Assembly (NCBI RefSeq): GCF_008831285.2
Contig: NW_022204507.1
Span: 5,228,174-5,292,173, forward strand
Reading direction: 5' to 3'
DNA from: Nymphaea colorata
Taxonomy: Eukaryota > Streptophyta > Magnoliopsida > Nymphaeales > Nymphaeaceae
Length of the DNA: 64,000 nucleotides
Within the stretch, counting starts at the first letter, position 1. The number at the start of each line of letters is the position of its first letter. Shown piece by piece: positions 11,201-22,347 of the stretch. Made by a program: the position numbers and the translations under genes. The notes below the pieces were generated by a model. The model saw only the letters and a list, made by a program, of their open reading frames with translations, was not told the origin of the DNA and made no database searches.

Positions 11201-12159
11201 AGCCTTGAACCCAGGGATGAGGGAAAGGGTGTGAGGTTTCAACCTCTTATCAAATTACCAAAAACAGAAGAAAATAAAAAGGAGAGCCTGTGTTAGAACT
11301 AGAAGATAAATGATGAGAATTTACCTTGCGGGCCCCTCTTTGATGATGATTAAGCTTCTCCATAGATTTACCTCCACCTCCATGGATACGTCCACGAAGA
11401 TGCAGCCTTATTATCTTTTATGAAAAGCCTCTAATTGTTGGCGAGCAGTCGAATTTCTTCTGCTAGGGAACAACGGAAAATGAAACTCAGGAGATGTACA
11501 CGTACATATGAACTGAGAAGATGTTTCCTCTTTAAATTCCAAAAATTCCTTCGCTGAAGTGCAGTAATACTTTAAATTTTGAACCTTTAGGACTCGTTTG
11601 GCAAACAAAACACTATGTAATTATTTCATAAATATAAATATGCACGAAACAGTCCTACATCTGCTTCTACCCCTGCCTTCAGACCATAAGGTGGAGAAAC
11701 AGCCAAAAGAAGCTGGCCGCCTTAGGGGTGCAGGCAGCAACAGCTTTCTTCCTTCTTTTGCCTCCAAGGTTCAGGATGAAGGGATTGAGAAACAGCATTG
11801 CGGACATATGAGGTAATTTGCATGAAACATACCTTCAAAGATGTGAGCTATATCACACTTGCCGCCCGTTTCTTTCCTTCTGCATATATGTCATCTGCTA
11901 ACACGCCCGAGCGATACTCCAAGAAAATGCTGCAGGCTCGTAGGTGCCAGTGCGAAGGGAAGAATTGATTCAGTGAGGGCCGACGGGCGAGAACCACGAG
12001 AACTGATCGAAGAAGAACTTGAAGAGGTAGCCATGAGATCACACGCCAATACCAATCAGCAGCAAAAAAATGAAAGACAAGAGTAACGGAATGGCTCGTG
12101 CATAAGGAAAATTTCCTAAGGATTTGGTGAGGCAATACCAGGATGAGCAGTCTTTTTGA
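11201..12159. other. No gene recognised
   Basis: This stretch is slightly richer in GC than its surroundings. Minus-strand text at 11,330-11,410 and both strands at 11,850-12,135 stay open for up to 95 codons, but nothing resembles a known family and there is no consistent frame. It could hold exon fragments of an unidentified gene; I cannot support that further. Confidence 0.35.
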
Positions 12160-12262
12160 AAATAAGCTCTGATACCATAATAGAGCAAGAGAGAAAAGGA
12201 AAGATAGGTAGGCGATACAAATTATAGAGGTTCAGTTATTTGACCTACATCCTCTCTCTCAT
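12160..12262 (-). mobile_element. Copia LTR 3' end and primer-binding site scar
   Basis: The + strand reads GCTCTGATACCATAAT at about 12,161-12,177, which on the minus strand is TGGTATCAGAGC, the primer-binding site complementary to initiator tRNA-Met used by plant copia elements. The sequence just above it is CT-rich on the minus strand, like the leader end of a plant copia LTR. No gag-pol follows, so this is a remnant. The far edge of the LTR is not defined. Confidence 0.5.
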
Positions 12263-14000
12263 ACCAATTTTTCATGTATTTTGGTATCAGGTTCCATTTT
12301 CTTTTATATGTTTACAGTTCTCAACGTGACACTTATTTTTCTTAAGAAAATATTTTCCACAATGTATTTTCATTCAACTCCGATTTTTCATGAACGTTGG
12401 ATTCATGCCCAGTTGCCTCTTCTCTCTCTCTCTCTCTTTTCTTTTCCCCTTTATTTCATCCGATTATCTCATCCGGTGTTGGATTAGTTAAGCATGTCTC
12501 TACACGAGGGAGATTCAACAGCGTGCACATGTTTGTGTAAGCAACAAAAATTAGTCTTTTAATATTTTCGAAATTTTTTATAATGGTCTGTACATTATAA
12601 TCTTTTAGTATTTTTATAATTCCTTTTTTGCCCTTTAAAAGTCTTCTTTAAAACATACCTCATGTGCGAGGAAACTTGCAACTGCAACCAGCAACCTGCA
12701 ACTGTAATATTTGGATGGTTGTAAATTAAATTTAATAACTTGGAAACTGACTGCACTTTCTGATAGAGACATGGAATAGATGGATCCATTTTTGTTATGA
12801 AAAGCATTTATCTGCTTTGACTTTTAAGAAGAGGGTCCTTGTTATTTTCTTTGAACCCATGAACTATACATGAACGGTTAACGTATAAAAACATGACTGC
12901 CGATAGAGATATCCATGATCAAGGATATTCATTCAACCTTGTTTTGGGTCTTCTCTATAACAAATGCCTTTTTGGGGACATTATGCTCGTTAGACTTGTC
13001 AAGTTGTTGCATAGACAATAGTTAATCTAGAGCTAGCTTGAACTATTGTCAAGCCAATTAGTCATCTGCTCTTCCTGGTGTGTTTGGTAGTTTCGGATCT
13101 TATATCTAACGTTGATCTGAAATTCTTTTTTTTTTCCTTAATGGGACGCATAAACAAACAGTATATTTCTCACCCACAGAAAAATGAGGATTTGAGATTA
13201 TTAATATATGGCCAGAAGCTCAGATTTGAACTTTGACAGAAGCATAAGCCATGGCAATGACAATGAATTAAGATGCCTCGTAAATCTTTTGAAGACTTAA
13301 ACCTAGAAAAAAAATATCAAAACGGGAACGAATTTATGGTGCCTTTTAATTAATTGGAGGAAGACTTTATTTTACTTTGAAACGGGAACGAAAATCGCTT
13401 TTCTTGTTTTTTGAAATTGAAGGTGAAAGATATGGCAACGAGCTGAGCAAGACTTGATCTAAGACATTCAAATTTTGACAACTTTTTCCAGTCTCCTCTT
13501 ACAACCTGCTTACTTCTCGGTAAAAAAATTCAGACACGTTTTCTGTAATTTTAGAGATAGAAAAAACAATGGCATATTTATAAAAAAGGATGTTGACATC
13601 ATAGGCAGTTTCTGTTTAGGATCCAATTTTCTTGGGCATAATTCGAGAAACGAGCGTCATTTTTATGTAAGGTTTTACATGGGATTAAATGTCACCTCTT
13701 AACAAGTGAAACTACAAACTGTAAAGTTTTTATTCGCCTATGCAAATTATAGTTAACTCTCTATACATACTGAAACATATTCTCAAGGGTATAGCATATC
13801 CTGCTCAGGTCCACATGCGATCGACGACCACAAAAAGGCCGCAGGAATGGAGGGGCCTTTAAGATATCTTCTGGTGGTGGAATGTTAATCTCCTTTTCAC
13901 CCGAAGTACATCAGCTTTAAGATCCTGAAATTCCAAAGGGTAATGAATATTTTTCAATTAAAACCAAAACGTAAACCACTAAGACACGTCAATAGGATAT

Positions 14001-14219
14001 TTGTGTAAGCGCCCACATATGACAGTACTCTTAAACACTTCGATGGTCCAGCAATGGATGGGAGTCCTGGAATTCGTGTGCAACTCTACCTATTTTAAAT
14101 GTGGTGTTCAAATAAATGAAAATGTGAACCTATCTTTTGCAGATCTGTTAAACCTTGATCAGATATATATTAAATGTGGAACTGCTTACTATAGACTGAA
14201 TTTTGGTGGTGAAGCATAG
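14001..14219 (+). CDS. Short unrecognised frame conserved in B and B'
   Basis: A 72-codon frame starting at ATG 14,001. The matching frame in B' is 62,586-62,804, also 72 codons, with roughly ten residue differences, mostly near the start. The core CNSTYFKCGVQINENVNLSF is identical. No family is recognised. Because the two blocks are recent duplicates, an open frame of this length may persist by chance, so coding status is doubtful. Confidence 0.15.
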   Translation: MCKRPHMTVLLNTSMVQQWMGVLEFVCNSTYFKCGVQINENVNLSFADLLNLDQIYIKCGTAYYRLNFGGEA

Positions 14220-14784
14220 TTTTGTTGTTACACCATTTATTATGACATTTAATACTATATAAGTGTAGATCATTGTGGCTTAATCTGATGTACTATAATT
14301 TCCTGAACATTTTTAAGTATTAATATTAAAATAGTAACTTTAACAAAAAGGTGATCGCGCGATAGAGAGAGAGTGTGCGTAAGATATTCAAATGGGTGCT
14401 ATAGGTATTTTATTTTGCAGCTAAAATTGGCAACTTAGTATAAGTGGATGGCTTTAAACTGAAGGGTGAAACTTTCATAACGCTTAAGAAGTTAAAATTA
14501 AACGCAAAGTTATGATGGTTTTGGAAAATATTCTCAAACTACAAGGGTCATTGCTGAGAAAGTCTCGAAGGATAAACATACCGGGTTGGCTTAATTAAAT
14601 AAGAACAACAACAATAATGATAATAACAATACCATGAATAACAAGATTTAATGAAAAGAGAGAACCAAAAAAAAAAAGAACAAAAGCAGACAAAGTAGGA
14701 GAAGAATGAACGCGAAGTGTGACCGAGCAATAAGAATGAAGAAGGATTTCACAAGTTCATGTGAAGATGACGTGGATGTAGCAC

Positions 14785-16067
14785 CTTATTTTATGATGTA
14801 TGCTGCCATCTGACGGTGGAAATAATGCCTCACAAATGGCTGTGCGACGTAATCTGACATCTTCATCTCCCATATTTCTCGGCACCATTTTCTATTTCCT
14901 TGTGGACATTTAATTCCTCAAGCTTCCGGAGACCCATGCAGTTCATCGTTCTATTAGTCCTTGGTCGGGAGGCTGAGTTATTAGGGATGTCAATGAATCA
15001 GATTCAGATCAAATATCAGATCATGTTTCTTTACATAAATCAGATATGAAAAACAGAGAAATTTGATGTCCAAATAAAAAATCAGATCAGATTTGGTATT
15101 AAAAATTGGCATCCGATTGAATTCGCATTCGGACTCAGTATCAAATAGACACCCAATTGCATAACAGAAAAAAAAAAAGATAATGGATATCTAAACCCAA
15201 ATTTACAGAACCCGATCTAAATAATATATTTTATTCTACATTATTGTAAATTTATAAATCTGAATCGAAATTTGAATTCCCAATTTTAAATTAATACCAC
15301 CCGAATCTGAAACCAATGCAAAATTGGACGAGCACTTGACGAGGTTTAGGCCACCTCCAGATCCACTCCAAGTGACATTTTGTTCATTAGCCTTCTTGCT
15401 TTTATAGCTGCATTTTTTCATCAACACCCATGACATCTGGTTACGTGTATGGTGCATAGCCTTTAAGAAAATGACAAGTGCCCCCTACCCACGTGTACTA
15501 GCTCCTTAGCCCACTATTGCATCCATGGGAGCCTACGCACAAGCCTAGGCATATAACCAGCTTTGAACATCAACCCATGTCATCGATACTAGACTAAACA
15601 CATGAGAGAGAGAGAACGCTTCTCAGTTATGGAAACAGGGATGGTGAGCATATGAAGAAGGGGTAAAGAGTTCATTTCCTTTCTTATGTGTAAAGAGTGT
15701 CGCAGGCCTCCTCATGAGCTTGTTGTTGCCAACTCCACCATCATCAACATCATCGTTGTCTTCTCAAAAGGTGTAGTGGAGAAAGTATGACTTAGCAAAC
15801 GAAAGAACAGTAGGGCCTTCTACCTCTTGGGATCTGTTATGGAAAATGAAAACGAATACTTAAAGCTGTGTTATATTAACTTTGTTTTTTTACACCTACT
15901 GTAAAGCTGTAAAATTGAATCGTGGTATTCCTTGCCATGCATGAGAAATTCTATAGAAGGTTGAAGGCATGATTTTGTTGTAACAGAAAATATTCTTTTA
16001 CGCCTATAAAGAAATTGATTATCTACATAAAGAGTATAAATATGTGAAAGGAAGAAGTGCACGATGC
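14785..16067. repeat. Segment D, copy 1 (dispersed duplication)
   Basis: This stretch recurs at 24,484-25,790 and its left half at 63,367-64,000. Shared landmarks are ATGATGTATGCTGCCAT, the MITE-like TAGGGATGTCAATGAATC start, CACATGAGAGAGAGAGA, and the first part of a type X LTR at 15,835. The copy at 25,790 breaks off inside that LTR, at CACGATGCC, so the duplication post-dates the LTR insertion. Confidence 0.88.
14992..15315. mobile_element. hAT-type MITE relative (TAGGGATGTCAAT end)
   Basis: TAGGGATGTCAATGAATCAG at 14,992 looks like the terminus of the same MITE family as the intact copy at 31,237, and the interior has the same repeated GGAT/AGATT/ATCCGA text. No matching right terminus was found, so the right limit is a guess. 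The same relic is at 24,676 and 63,565 within D copies. Confidence 0.5.
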
Positions 16068-16393
16068 TCTGTTCCATCCATTCCCAGCCTCCTTGGTTAT
16101 GCCCTTTTGATTCCGTGGCAGCCCTGATTTTCTCTGGTGCGTCATCTGAAACTCGCAAGATATTGCAGTGGGAGGAAAGTAGTGGTGGCAGACGAGAAGT
16201 GTTGGGCTTGTGATGATGCACAACAGGTCGATGCATTATTTTGAGGGGCCAAAAAAGACAATGGTCTATTTTTCTATAGCCCTGCCTCCTCTTTTCCCAA
16301 AAGTTCTTTATATGGCCAGATTTCTTTTGCACCGGTACAAATTGTTCCAAAAAAATGTCAAATTGGGCGCTTCAATTTTGTTGTTATTTCTAT
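15835..16393 (+). mobile_element. Type X copia LTR (5' LTR or solo LTR)
   Basis: TGTTATGGAAAATGAAAAC at 15,835 begins a stretch that aligns through about 16,385 with the 3' LTR of Copia-2 (33,636-34,208); shared text includes GGTTGAAGGCATGATT and GCGTCATCTGAAACTCGC. Just after it, TGGGATAGTGGCC (near 16,394) looks like a mutated TGGTATCAGAGCC primer-binding site. No gag follows, so this is a solo or orphan 5' LTR. Whether it once belonged to Copia-2 is not resolved. Confidence 0.75.
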
Positions 16394-16407
16394 GGGATAG
16401 TGGCCCT

Positions 16408-16814
16408 GACCCCTATCCTTCATCTCGTAACTGGAAGCCAGATTAAATTGAAAAACTGATTTCCAAAATAAAAGATTTCATTAAAAGGAAATTCAAAGCT
16501 TATTTTGTTACCATTTTCGAACCTGTCAAAAATTCTCTGGCGATAACCGCTGCTGGGATTCAGGAAATCTTGGGAGGCAGACTATAAAGTCTCAGCTTAT
16601 GTTCATCTGAAGGTTGATCATTAGATTAACCTTGCGACTCCTAACAAACTGATGTAGTTAACTATAAAAATACTGAAACGAGCCTTGAGTCTTCCCATTT
16701 TATACGTGTCACAGGATACTTTGCTCAAGGTTCAGTGTCGAGCACAAGCTAGGTCTTGGTTTGTTGAGTGGAGTTTGAACTGACCCTTTAAAGCACAATA
16801 GCTCGAGCAGGACA
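16408..16814. other. No feature recognised
   Basis: Sequence between the type X LTR and the 71-bp repeats. No gag-like frame follows the presumed primer-binding site, and nothing else is recognised. Confidence 0.4.
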
Positions 16815-16956
16815 AGACATGAGCAGAGTTGGGCTCTAGCCCACTTGTGTATAACCACAACTATAATATATGCTATTGGCAACGAAGACATGAGCAGAGT
16901 TGGGCTCTAGCCCACTTGTGTATAACCACAACTACAATATATGCTATTGGCAACGA
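16815..16956. repeat. 71-bp tandem duplication
   Basis: Two head-to-tail copies (16,815-16,885 and 16,886-16,956) start AGACATGAGCAGAGTTGGG and end GCTATTGGCAACGA. They differ at one base (TATAAT against TACAAT). Near-identity implies a recent event. The repeats lie in what may be the subterminal part of a CACTA element. Confidence 0.93.
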
Positions 16957-17169
16957 CTTTTACCATAGCGAATAGTCATAATGCAGATGCCAATAAACTT
17001 ATTCGCAAGTACTCTTGCCCTAGCGAACAGCTAAGGTTGCCCTTGCCCTTTACAGCATGGGCAAAAGTCTTTTGTTAGGCCCAAGGTCATTGTCTATAAC
17101 ATCATTGGTAAGAACTCGTTGAGTTATTGACAATGGTAGAAGTCGTTGCTAGAAGTTCTTACAGTAGTG
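16930..17169 (-). mobile_element. CACTA-like transposon end
   Basis: Read on the minus strand from 17,169 the sequence starts CACTACTGTAAGAAC, like the CACTA terminal inverted repeat, and is followed by subterminal GCAACGACTTCTACCAT. The near-match GCAACGACTTTTACCAT lies on the + strand at about 16,951, an inverted subterminal arrangement typical of CACTA ends. The opposite terminus and a transposase were not found, so only one end is supported. Confidence 0.45.
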
Positions 17170-17539
17170 ATTCCTCTACTGATGTAGGTTTCCTTTTTCT
17201 TTTGAAAACAAAACAAAATGCTACTTCTATAGTAGGTAAGCCAGTTCTTTCTAATCTGAAAGTGGGATGGCTTCAAACAGATAATCTAGATCGATACCAA
17301 CAAACATAAACATAGACTACTGAAGCAAATAGAAAGAGAGAGCCAGTAAATTGGGAATTCTTAGCAAAATTTGGGGACAAGAAGTCCCCTAAGTACAAGA
17401 ATAAACCACAAAAACATAAATAAAAGATGAATATACAAGACAATCGCATAGTAAAACGAAAATAAAAAGAGGATGGTGTAGCACAATCACCTAGCCGCAG
17501 ACGGAGGACGACGCCATAGCTGAATAGGAAAATGGACAT

Positions 17540-18460
17540 CCCCCTACACTAGACGAGCCACAGCATCCGGCAATGAGAAGGTGCCCCTGAAGACCCTGTT
17601 GTTGCACTCCTCCCAAATGGACCACCAAGAGGAAATGAGCCACAACCTCTAGACTCGCCCCCAAGAAGTAGACAGGTGTGGGGAAGGAGAAAAGAGGAAA
17701 AGAAGGCGAATGAAGGGTGGGTCTGGAAGGCTACTAACATGGGAAGGCCATGCAGAGGCAAAAACACTAACGAAGAAAGGGCAAGTACTAAAGAGGTGGA
17801 CCTGAGACTCAATCGTGGTGAGACAGAAGGGACAATGGTTAGCTAAACTGATGCCAAGGCGATGTAAGTGGTCAAAAATGTTGATGTGGCCAGCAAGAAG
17901 AATCTAGACAAAAGTAATGGCATGAGGAGAAGGGCCTGGGGACCAAAAGGACTGGGGTCGAAGCGACGCAACAGAAGAACCAAATGAGGACAGGTAGCAA
18001 GAAGAAAAAGTGAATCCCTGGGAAGGTGAAAGAGGCCAAGATGGGGGTGCAATAGAAGGAAGGTCAGCAAGCCAAATGAAAAGGGGAAGGGCAAAAACTA
18101 GGTCGTACCAAAAGTGGGAGGGAGAGGTGTGGGAGATGAAACCATTCCAAACACTAGGGGAAGAGAGGTCAAATTTGGAACAAATGAATTGGGTGATTGG
18201 AGGATGCTCAGTTGCCAGACGCCACCACCAAGAACACACGAAGAACTCACATGCCAGACTAAGGTTGGTAACCCCAACACCCCCAAGAAGGCACGGAATG
18301 ACAACCATATCCCAATGTGCAAGCCAATCTGAAGGTCGATCACCATCCCAGATAAATTTACGAATAATCCTATGAAACCTTCTTAGAACAGCCACAGGAG
18401 GTCAAAAGACCACCGGTGCATGGAGGGGGACCGACGAAAGACAATGTTTAGTAAGAGTAA
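17540..18460 (-). pseudogene. LINE ORF2, C-terminal linker and zf-RVT
   Basis: The frame from 18,395 reads HRIIRKFIWDGD, then GGVGVTNLSLACEFFVCSWW, the standard region after RT in plant LINEs. In another frame, HCPFCLTTIESQVHLFSTCPF-type text (about 17,780-17,845) gives C-x2-C, then H and C in zf-RVT spacing, and SSWWSIWEECNNRVFRG follows at about 17,590-17,640. All four putative zinc ligands are visible here, unlike in the segment A LINE. At least one frameshift separates it from the RT. Confidence 0.88.
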
Positions 18461-18535
18461 TATACGACCAGGGAGATAAAGCAGCTTTCCCTGCCAACAC
18501 TGAAGGTGAATCACAAGCTTCTACTCCACTTCATT

Positions 18536-19960
18536 TCAAAAGGAGGGAGCAGCTGGTGCCAGCATAGACTGAAGACCTAAGTAGTCCATGGGTAAGCCAG
18601 CAACCTTACACCCAAAGCAAGCTTTCGCAAGAAGCATCGTGGCTGGATCCGCATGAATGAGAGAAAGGTGGCGTTCAGAGAAATTAATAGAAATACCCGA
18701 GATGAGCTCAAAAACCCGAAGGATGAGCCAAGTTCTCACAATCTCCTGGTGGAAAGCAGTGCCAAATAGGAGAAAGTTGTCAGCATATTGAAGGGTGGAG
18801 AAGGCCTGTAAGTGGGGGAGTGAATGTGGCGTGAGGAAGCCAATGACCACAGCTTGATGAATTAACATAGAAAAACACTCGACCACTAAGTGGAAAAGCA
18901 AAGGCGACAACAGGCAACCCTCATAGAGGCCACGACCGAGACAGAAGAAATCGCCACACATCCCATTGAAGGAGACTGCAAGCTGGGCCCAGTGACAAGC
19001 GAAAGGATCCACCGCAAAGATGATGGACCAAAAGCAAGGCGGGTGAGCAGGTCTAGAAGGAACTGCCAACTAACCGAATCAAAAGCCTTGGAGATGTCCA
19101 ACTTAAGGATGAAGGAAGGAAGACGTAGACATTATAGAGAGTGAACAACTTCATTGGTCAGGAAAATCGCATCCTGCAAACGTCGACCCTTGATGAATGC
19201 AACTTGGAAGGGGTTAATGATAGAAGACATAACAGGTGCAAGCTGCAAAGAAAGCAATTTAGCAATAAACTTGTAAGGTGTGCCTAAGATGGAGATCGGG
19301 CGAAAGTGGCTGATGTCCATAGGGTTAGGACGCTTAGGCACCAAGACGCAGGTGGCGCGATTAAATTCCTTAAGAAAAATGAAGTTAGAGGCAAATTCAT
19401 CACAAAATGTAAACACATCAGCGCTACAAGCCTCCCAAAAGGTGCGAAAAAATTCAATATGGAAACCTTCAATGCCAAGTGCCTTACCAGAGCCAAGGGC
19501 CCAGACAGCATTCTTGATTTCTTGGTGCAGGAAGGGCCACTCAAGAGAGATCGGACAGGAGACAGAGAGGGAGGAGAGGTGAAATTATGGCAGCAGGGCA
19601 CAAAAGCGAAGATGCTTAGAATAGAAATCACAAAAATGGGCAGTCAAAGCCGAGAAAATGTCATCATGAAAAAAAACCCTATGGCCAATAACCATGGACT
19701 GGAGCAACGTTTGACGACGCCTTAAGATGCGCCGCAAGTAGAAGAATCTAGAATTCTGGTCTCCATACGAAAGCCAACCCAGCCTAGAACGCTGCTGTCA
19801 ATGGATGGACTCCCCAATCCAGCACTCCTGAGCCAGACACATGAGACAAAGGACGCAGGAAGACTGATTCATAGAAATATTATCAGAAGACTGGAGGGAC
19901 AAAATCTCCTCATCCGAACCGGCCACCTCAGAAAACATGTCGCTCCAGAAAATGTGCTTC
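18536..19960 (-). pseudogene. LINE ORF2, reverse transcriptase domain
   Basis: RSRLGWLSYGDQNSRFF (about 19,735-19,790) is the usual plant LINE lead-in. It is followed by GKALGIEGFHIEFF near 19,470, HFRPISILGTPYKFIAK at about 19,270-19,330, DISKAFDSVSW at 19,066-19,098 (motif A Asp present), GLYEGCLLSPLLF at about 18,893-18,931, and QYADNFLLFG at about 18,761-18,790. The catalytic YADD is YADN, so one metal-binding Asp is lost. An in-frame stop lies between 19,132 and 19,104, and a frameshift falls near 18,980. The enzyme would copy LINE RNA at the nick; this copy cannot. Confidence 0.93.
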
Positions 19961-20074
19961 CAGGCAAAAACCTCCCTCCTAATGGAGTGCAACTTCCACC
20001 AGAGCCTAAAAGCACCACCTACCATTGATGTTGTGAGCCCACCATTTAGGGATGGCAGTGACAAAGGACTCATT

Positions 20075-20821
20075 TCGGAGCCACCAAAGCTCAAAACGGA
20101 ACCTGGCATGCCCAGTACCAGCCCTACCTCGAAGAGGGGAAAGGAGCAGCAGAGCATGATCAAACAAGTGTCTCGGCCCAGGAACCAAAGAGGATGAAAG
20201 AAAATGATAGAACAACTAAGGTAAGAGGAAGACCCGGTCCAACCTATGTAGAATCAGAGGATTCCTATTGTTGGACCAAGTAAACTTGCCATTACTCAGA
20301 GACACGCCAAAAAGACCGAACTCATGAACGAATGAGCAAAAAGCCGACATAGACGAACCAAAAGAGATAGGAGATCAAGAGTTGTCAGGGCTAAGCAAAC
20401 AATTGAAGTCCCCTGCCAAAAGCCAAGGTGAGGAAACAAGCTGATGAGCATGACGTAGCTCATCCCATAGTTGGTCATGCAAGGCCCCAACACAAGGGCC
20501 ATAGACCGTAGTAACTAAGACCGGGCCATTGAGCCAAAGACCATTGAGAATGACCGAGATAGAGTAATAACCGACAAACACCTCATCCCTCGTAAGAGGA
20601 GGAGACCAGATCAGCAGGATGCCCCTAGGGGCACCATTAGCCGGAAGAAACCCAAAGGATGGTTGACGCAACAAAGTACAAACATAGGAATGAGAAATCA
20701 TAGACAATTTGGTGTCAACCATGATAAGCAAGGAAGGTCCATGCCGATGCACCCAAGAAGAGAGATACCTACGGTGATAACGGGCTCCCAAGCCCCGCAC
20801 ATTGTAACACACAACCCTCAT
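20075..20821 (-). pseudogene. LINE ORF2, endonuclease domain
   Basis: The frame opens at ATG 20,821 with MRVVCYNVRGLG, the typical start of an L1-type apurinic/apyrimidinic-like endonuclease, which nicks target DNA to prime reverse transcription. Next comes IMVDTKLS where the family has an acidic ETK motif, so Asp replaces the usual Glu. LLAGDFNCLL (near 20,400) is the GDFN motif. After a stop at 20,375 and frame changes, LSNGKFTWSN and LHRLDRV follow, then FDHALLLLS as the DH block near 20,150. Order and spacing fit the family, but stops and frameshifts inactivate it. Confidence 0.88.
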
Positions 20822-22281
20822 GGAGAAACCATGTGAAGGGGCATACGTCTAGCCACTCTAGCAGTACCGAGAGGGAGGATGGAGGCCATGGAATCCCCAA
20901 TCCTACGCAGAATCAATATGTAGGGTGGGGGAAATAGCATCAACACAAGAGAGGTGGGGGATGGCAGGGCTAATCGGGGGAAGGGGCAAGCAGGTTGGGT
21001 TGCGAGAACACTGCAACAGAGTGCGGGGAGTAGTACACGCAGGGAAGCCAAGCTGGTGACAATGAAACTGTCAATGGAAACAGAACAAAACTGGAGCAGG
21101 TGGGCGAAAGAGGTGGTCCTGGATGGTGGGGGTGGGAAAAGGGGGTTGGCAAGCAACAATAGTTACCTCAAGGGGGCGACCCCTGCTGACGGGAAGGCGG
21201 CCGACTATGATGGTGAAAAGGACCGGATGATGCCACGGTCAGACAAAGCAACAATCAGCACCTTGGGGGAGCACGGCGGAGAGCTGGCAGGGCATGACCG
21301 AGTAGGCAAGGCCACCTCCAGTGGTGAGGGAAGCAAAGGCGGGAGCTGATGTGGTGAGAGCTCGACAAGCGAAGAAAACTTGTGCAGCTGACCACCTGGG
21401 CTGAAGACCCGCGTGACCGCTACCGAGAAAGGTGGACCCCGTGCGCCAAAACAAGTAGGCCCAGGACAAGAAAGTCTGATAGAGCCAAAGAAGATAGAGC
21501 TAGCATACGAAGCAGGCGACTGAGAAGCAGCTGGTAGAGGAACCTAGGCCCAGAAGGCGGAAGCGACCGCTGCAAGCCATGCAGTCGACCAAAAAGTCAC
21601 CGGTCATTCTGACTAGTAGGAAAACGGCATCAAGAAGACGTGGCAGCCCGGCGACCATTCAAGGTCAGGGAGCCGGCCTACCAACGGAGACCACCTTGGG
21701 AAGCCTCAGCTGCAAGGAATAGTCACCCATCTGCAAAAGGAGAAAAAATAGCACGTGGGTGGTAGGAATGCCTGGAGGACATTGCGAGCGTCTTGCAACA
21801 GAAGCGAACTGTTGAAAACACAATTGAAGATGGTAGACTGCCAACTGAATGACAACGCCATAGCCTGACGGACCCCCTTAGGCGAGCAAAGAAAATTGAC
21901 TACAGCACGACAAAACAAACGATTAAGGGGAAGGGGGTCACCCGGCCTGATCCCACAAAGACTGGGACCACCAACCCAGGCTCCATGTGGTGATTGCAAA
22001 GGCAAAGGAGGAGGGAGGGTGGCCATAAGACCAACCCCAGGCAAGAACAAAAAGGCCGGCAAGAAAAACAATGAAGCCAAGCCACGGGAAACGCCGAAGG
22101 GCAAGAGAGGAGGGAGTGCAGATGAGAGAGGGAGAGGGACCAATGTTTGTCGTGAGAGGTCGGGGACCGGGTGCCTCATCTCAGTGCTTCTCAACACTAT
22201 CCGGACGAGCACCATAGGAGGGGAGCCTGGTGGATGTCTCCACGAGTGAGAGGGGGAGTCACAGGCGAGAGAGCAAAACAA
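20818..22281 (-). pseudogene. LINE ORF1 region
   Basis: Two main open stretches lie on the minus strand: 22,281 to 21,706 (191 codons) and 21,159 to 20,818 (113 codons), joined by text in other frames. ORF1 of plant LINEs encodes an RNA-binding protein that packages the transcript. Here no DUF4283 or zinc knuckle is recognisable; composition is proline, leucine and serine rich. The last codons, ending HMVSP, stop with a TGA that overlaps the ORF2 ATG. Position, strand and that overlap are the main support, so the protein identity is an inference. Confidence 0.5.
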
Positions 22282-22304
22282 GGCCCTCAGAGAGAACCAC
22301 CCAG

Positions 22305-22308
<4 letters not shown>

Positions 22309-22347
<39 letters not shown>

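Larger units (their letters stand above)
12513..15420. repeat. Segment B, copy 1 (segmental duplication)
   Basis: This block matches 61,058-64,000 in the same orientation, almost base for base. B' has about 37 extra bp near 62,118 (opposite 13,575) and lacks about 22 bp present at 14,732-14,754. The right limit given here is only where the window ends in the second copy. No known coding domain was recognised. A 72-codon frame (14,001-14,219) stays open in both copies. Confidence 0.93.

Noticed and set aside
11330-11410. Minus-strand GRIHGGGGKSMEK-like exon followed by a possible splice donor
   Set aside because: Short, with no matching exons nearby and no recognisable family.
18010-18375. 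121-codon plus-strand open frame across the LINE
   Set aside because: It is the antisense of the LINE RT-linker region, where high GC keeps the opposite frames open. The same applies to plus-strand frames at 19,306-19,725, 20,954-21,349 and 21,896-22,249.
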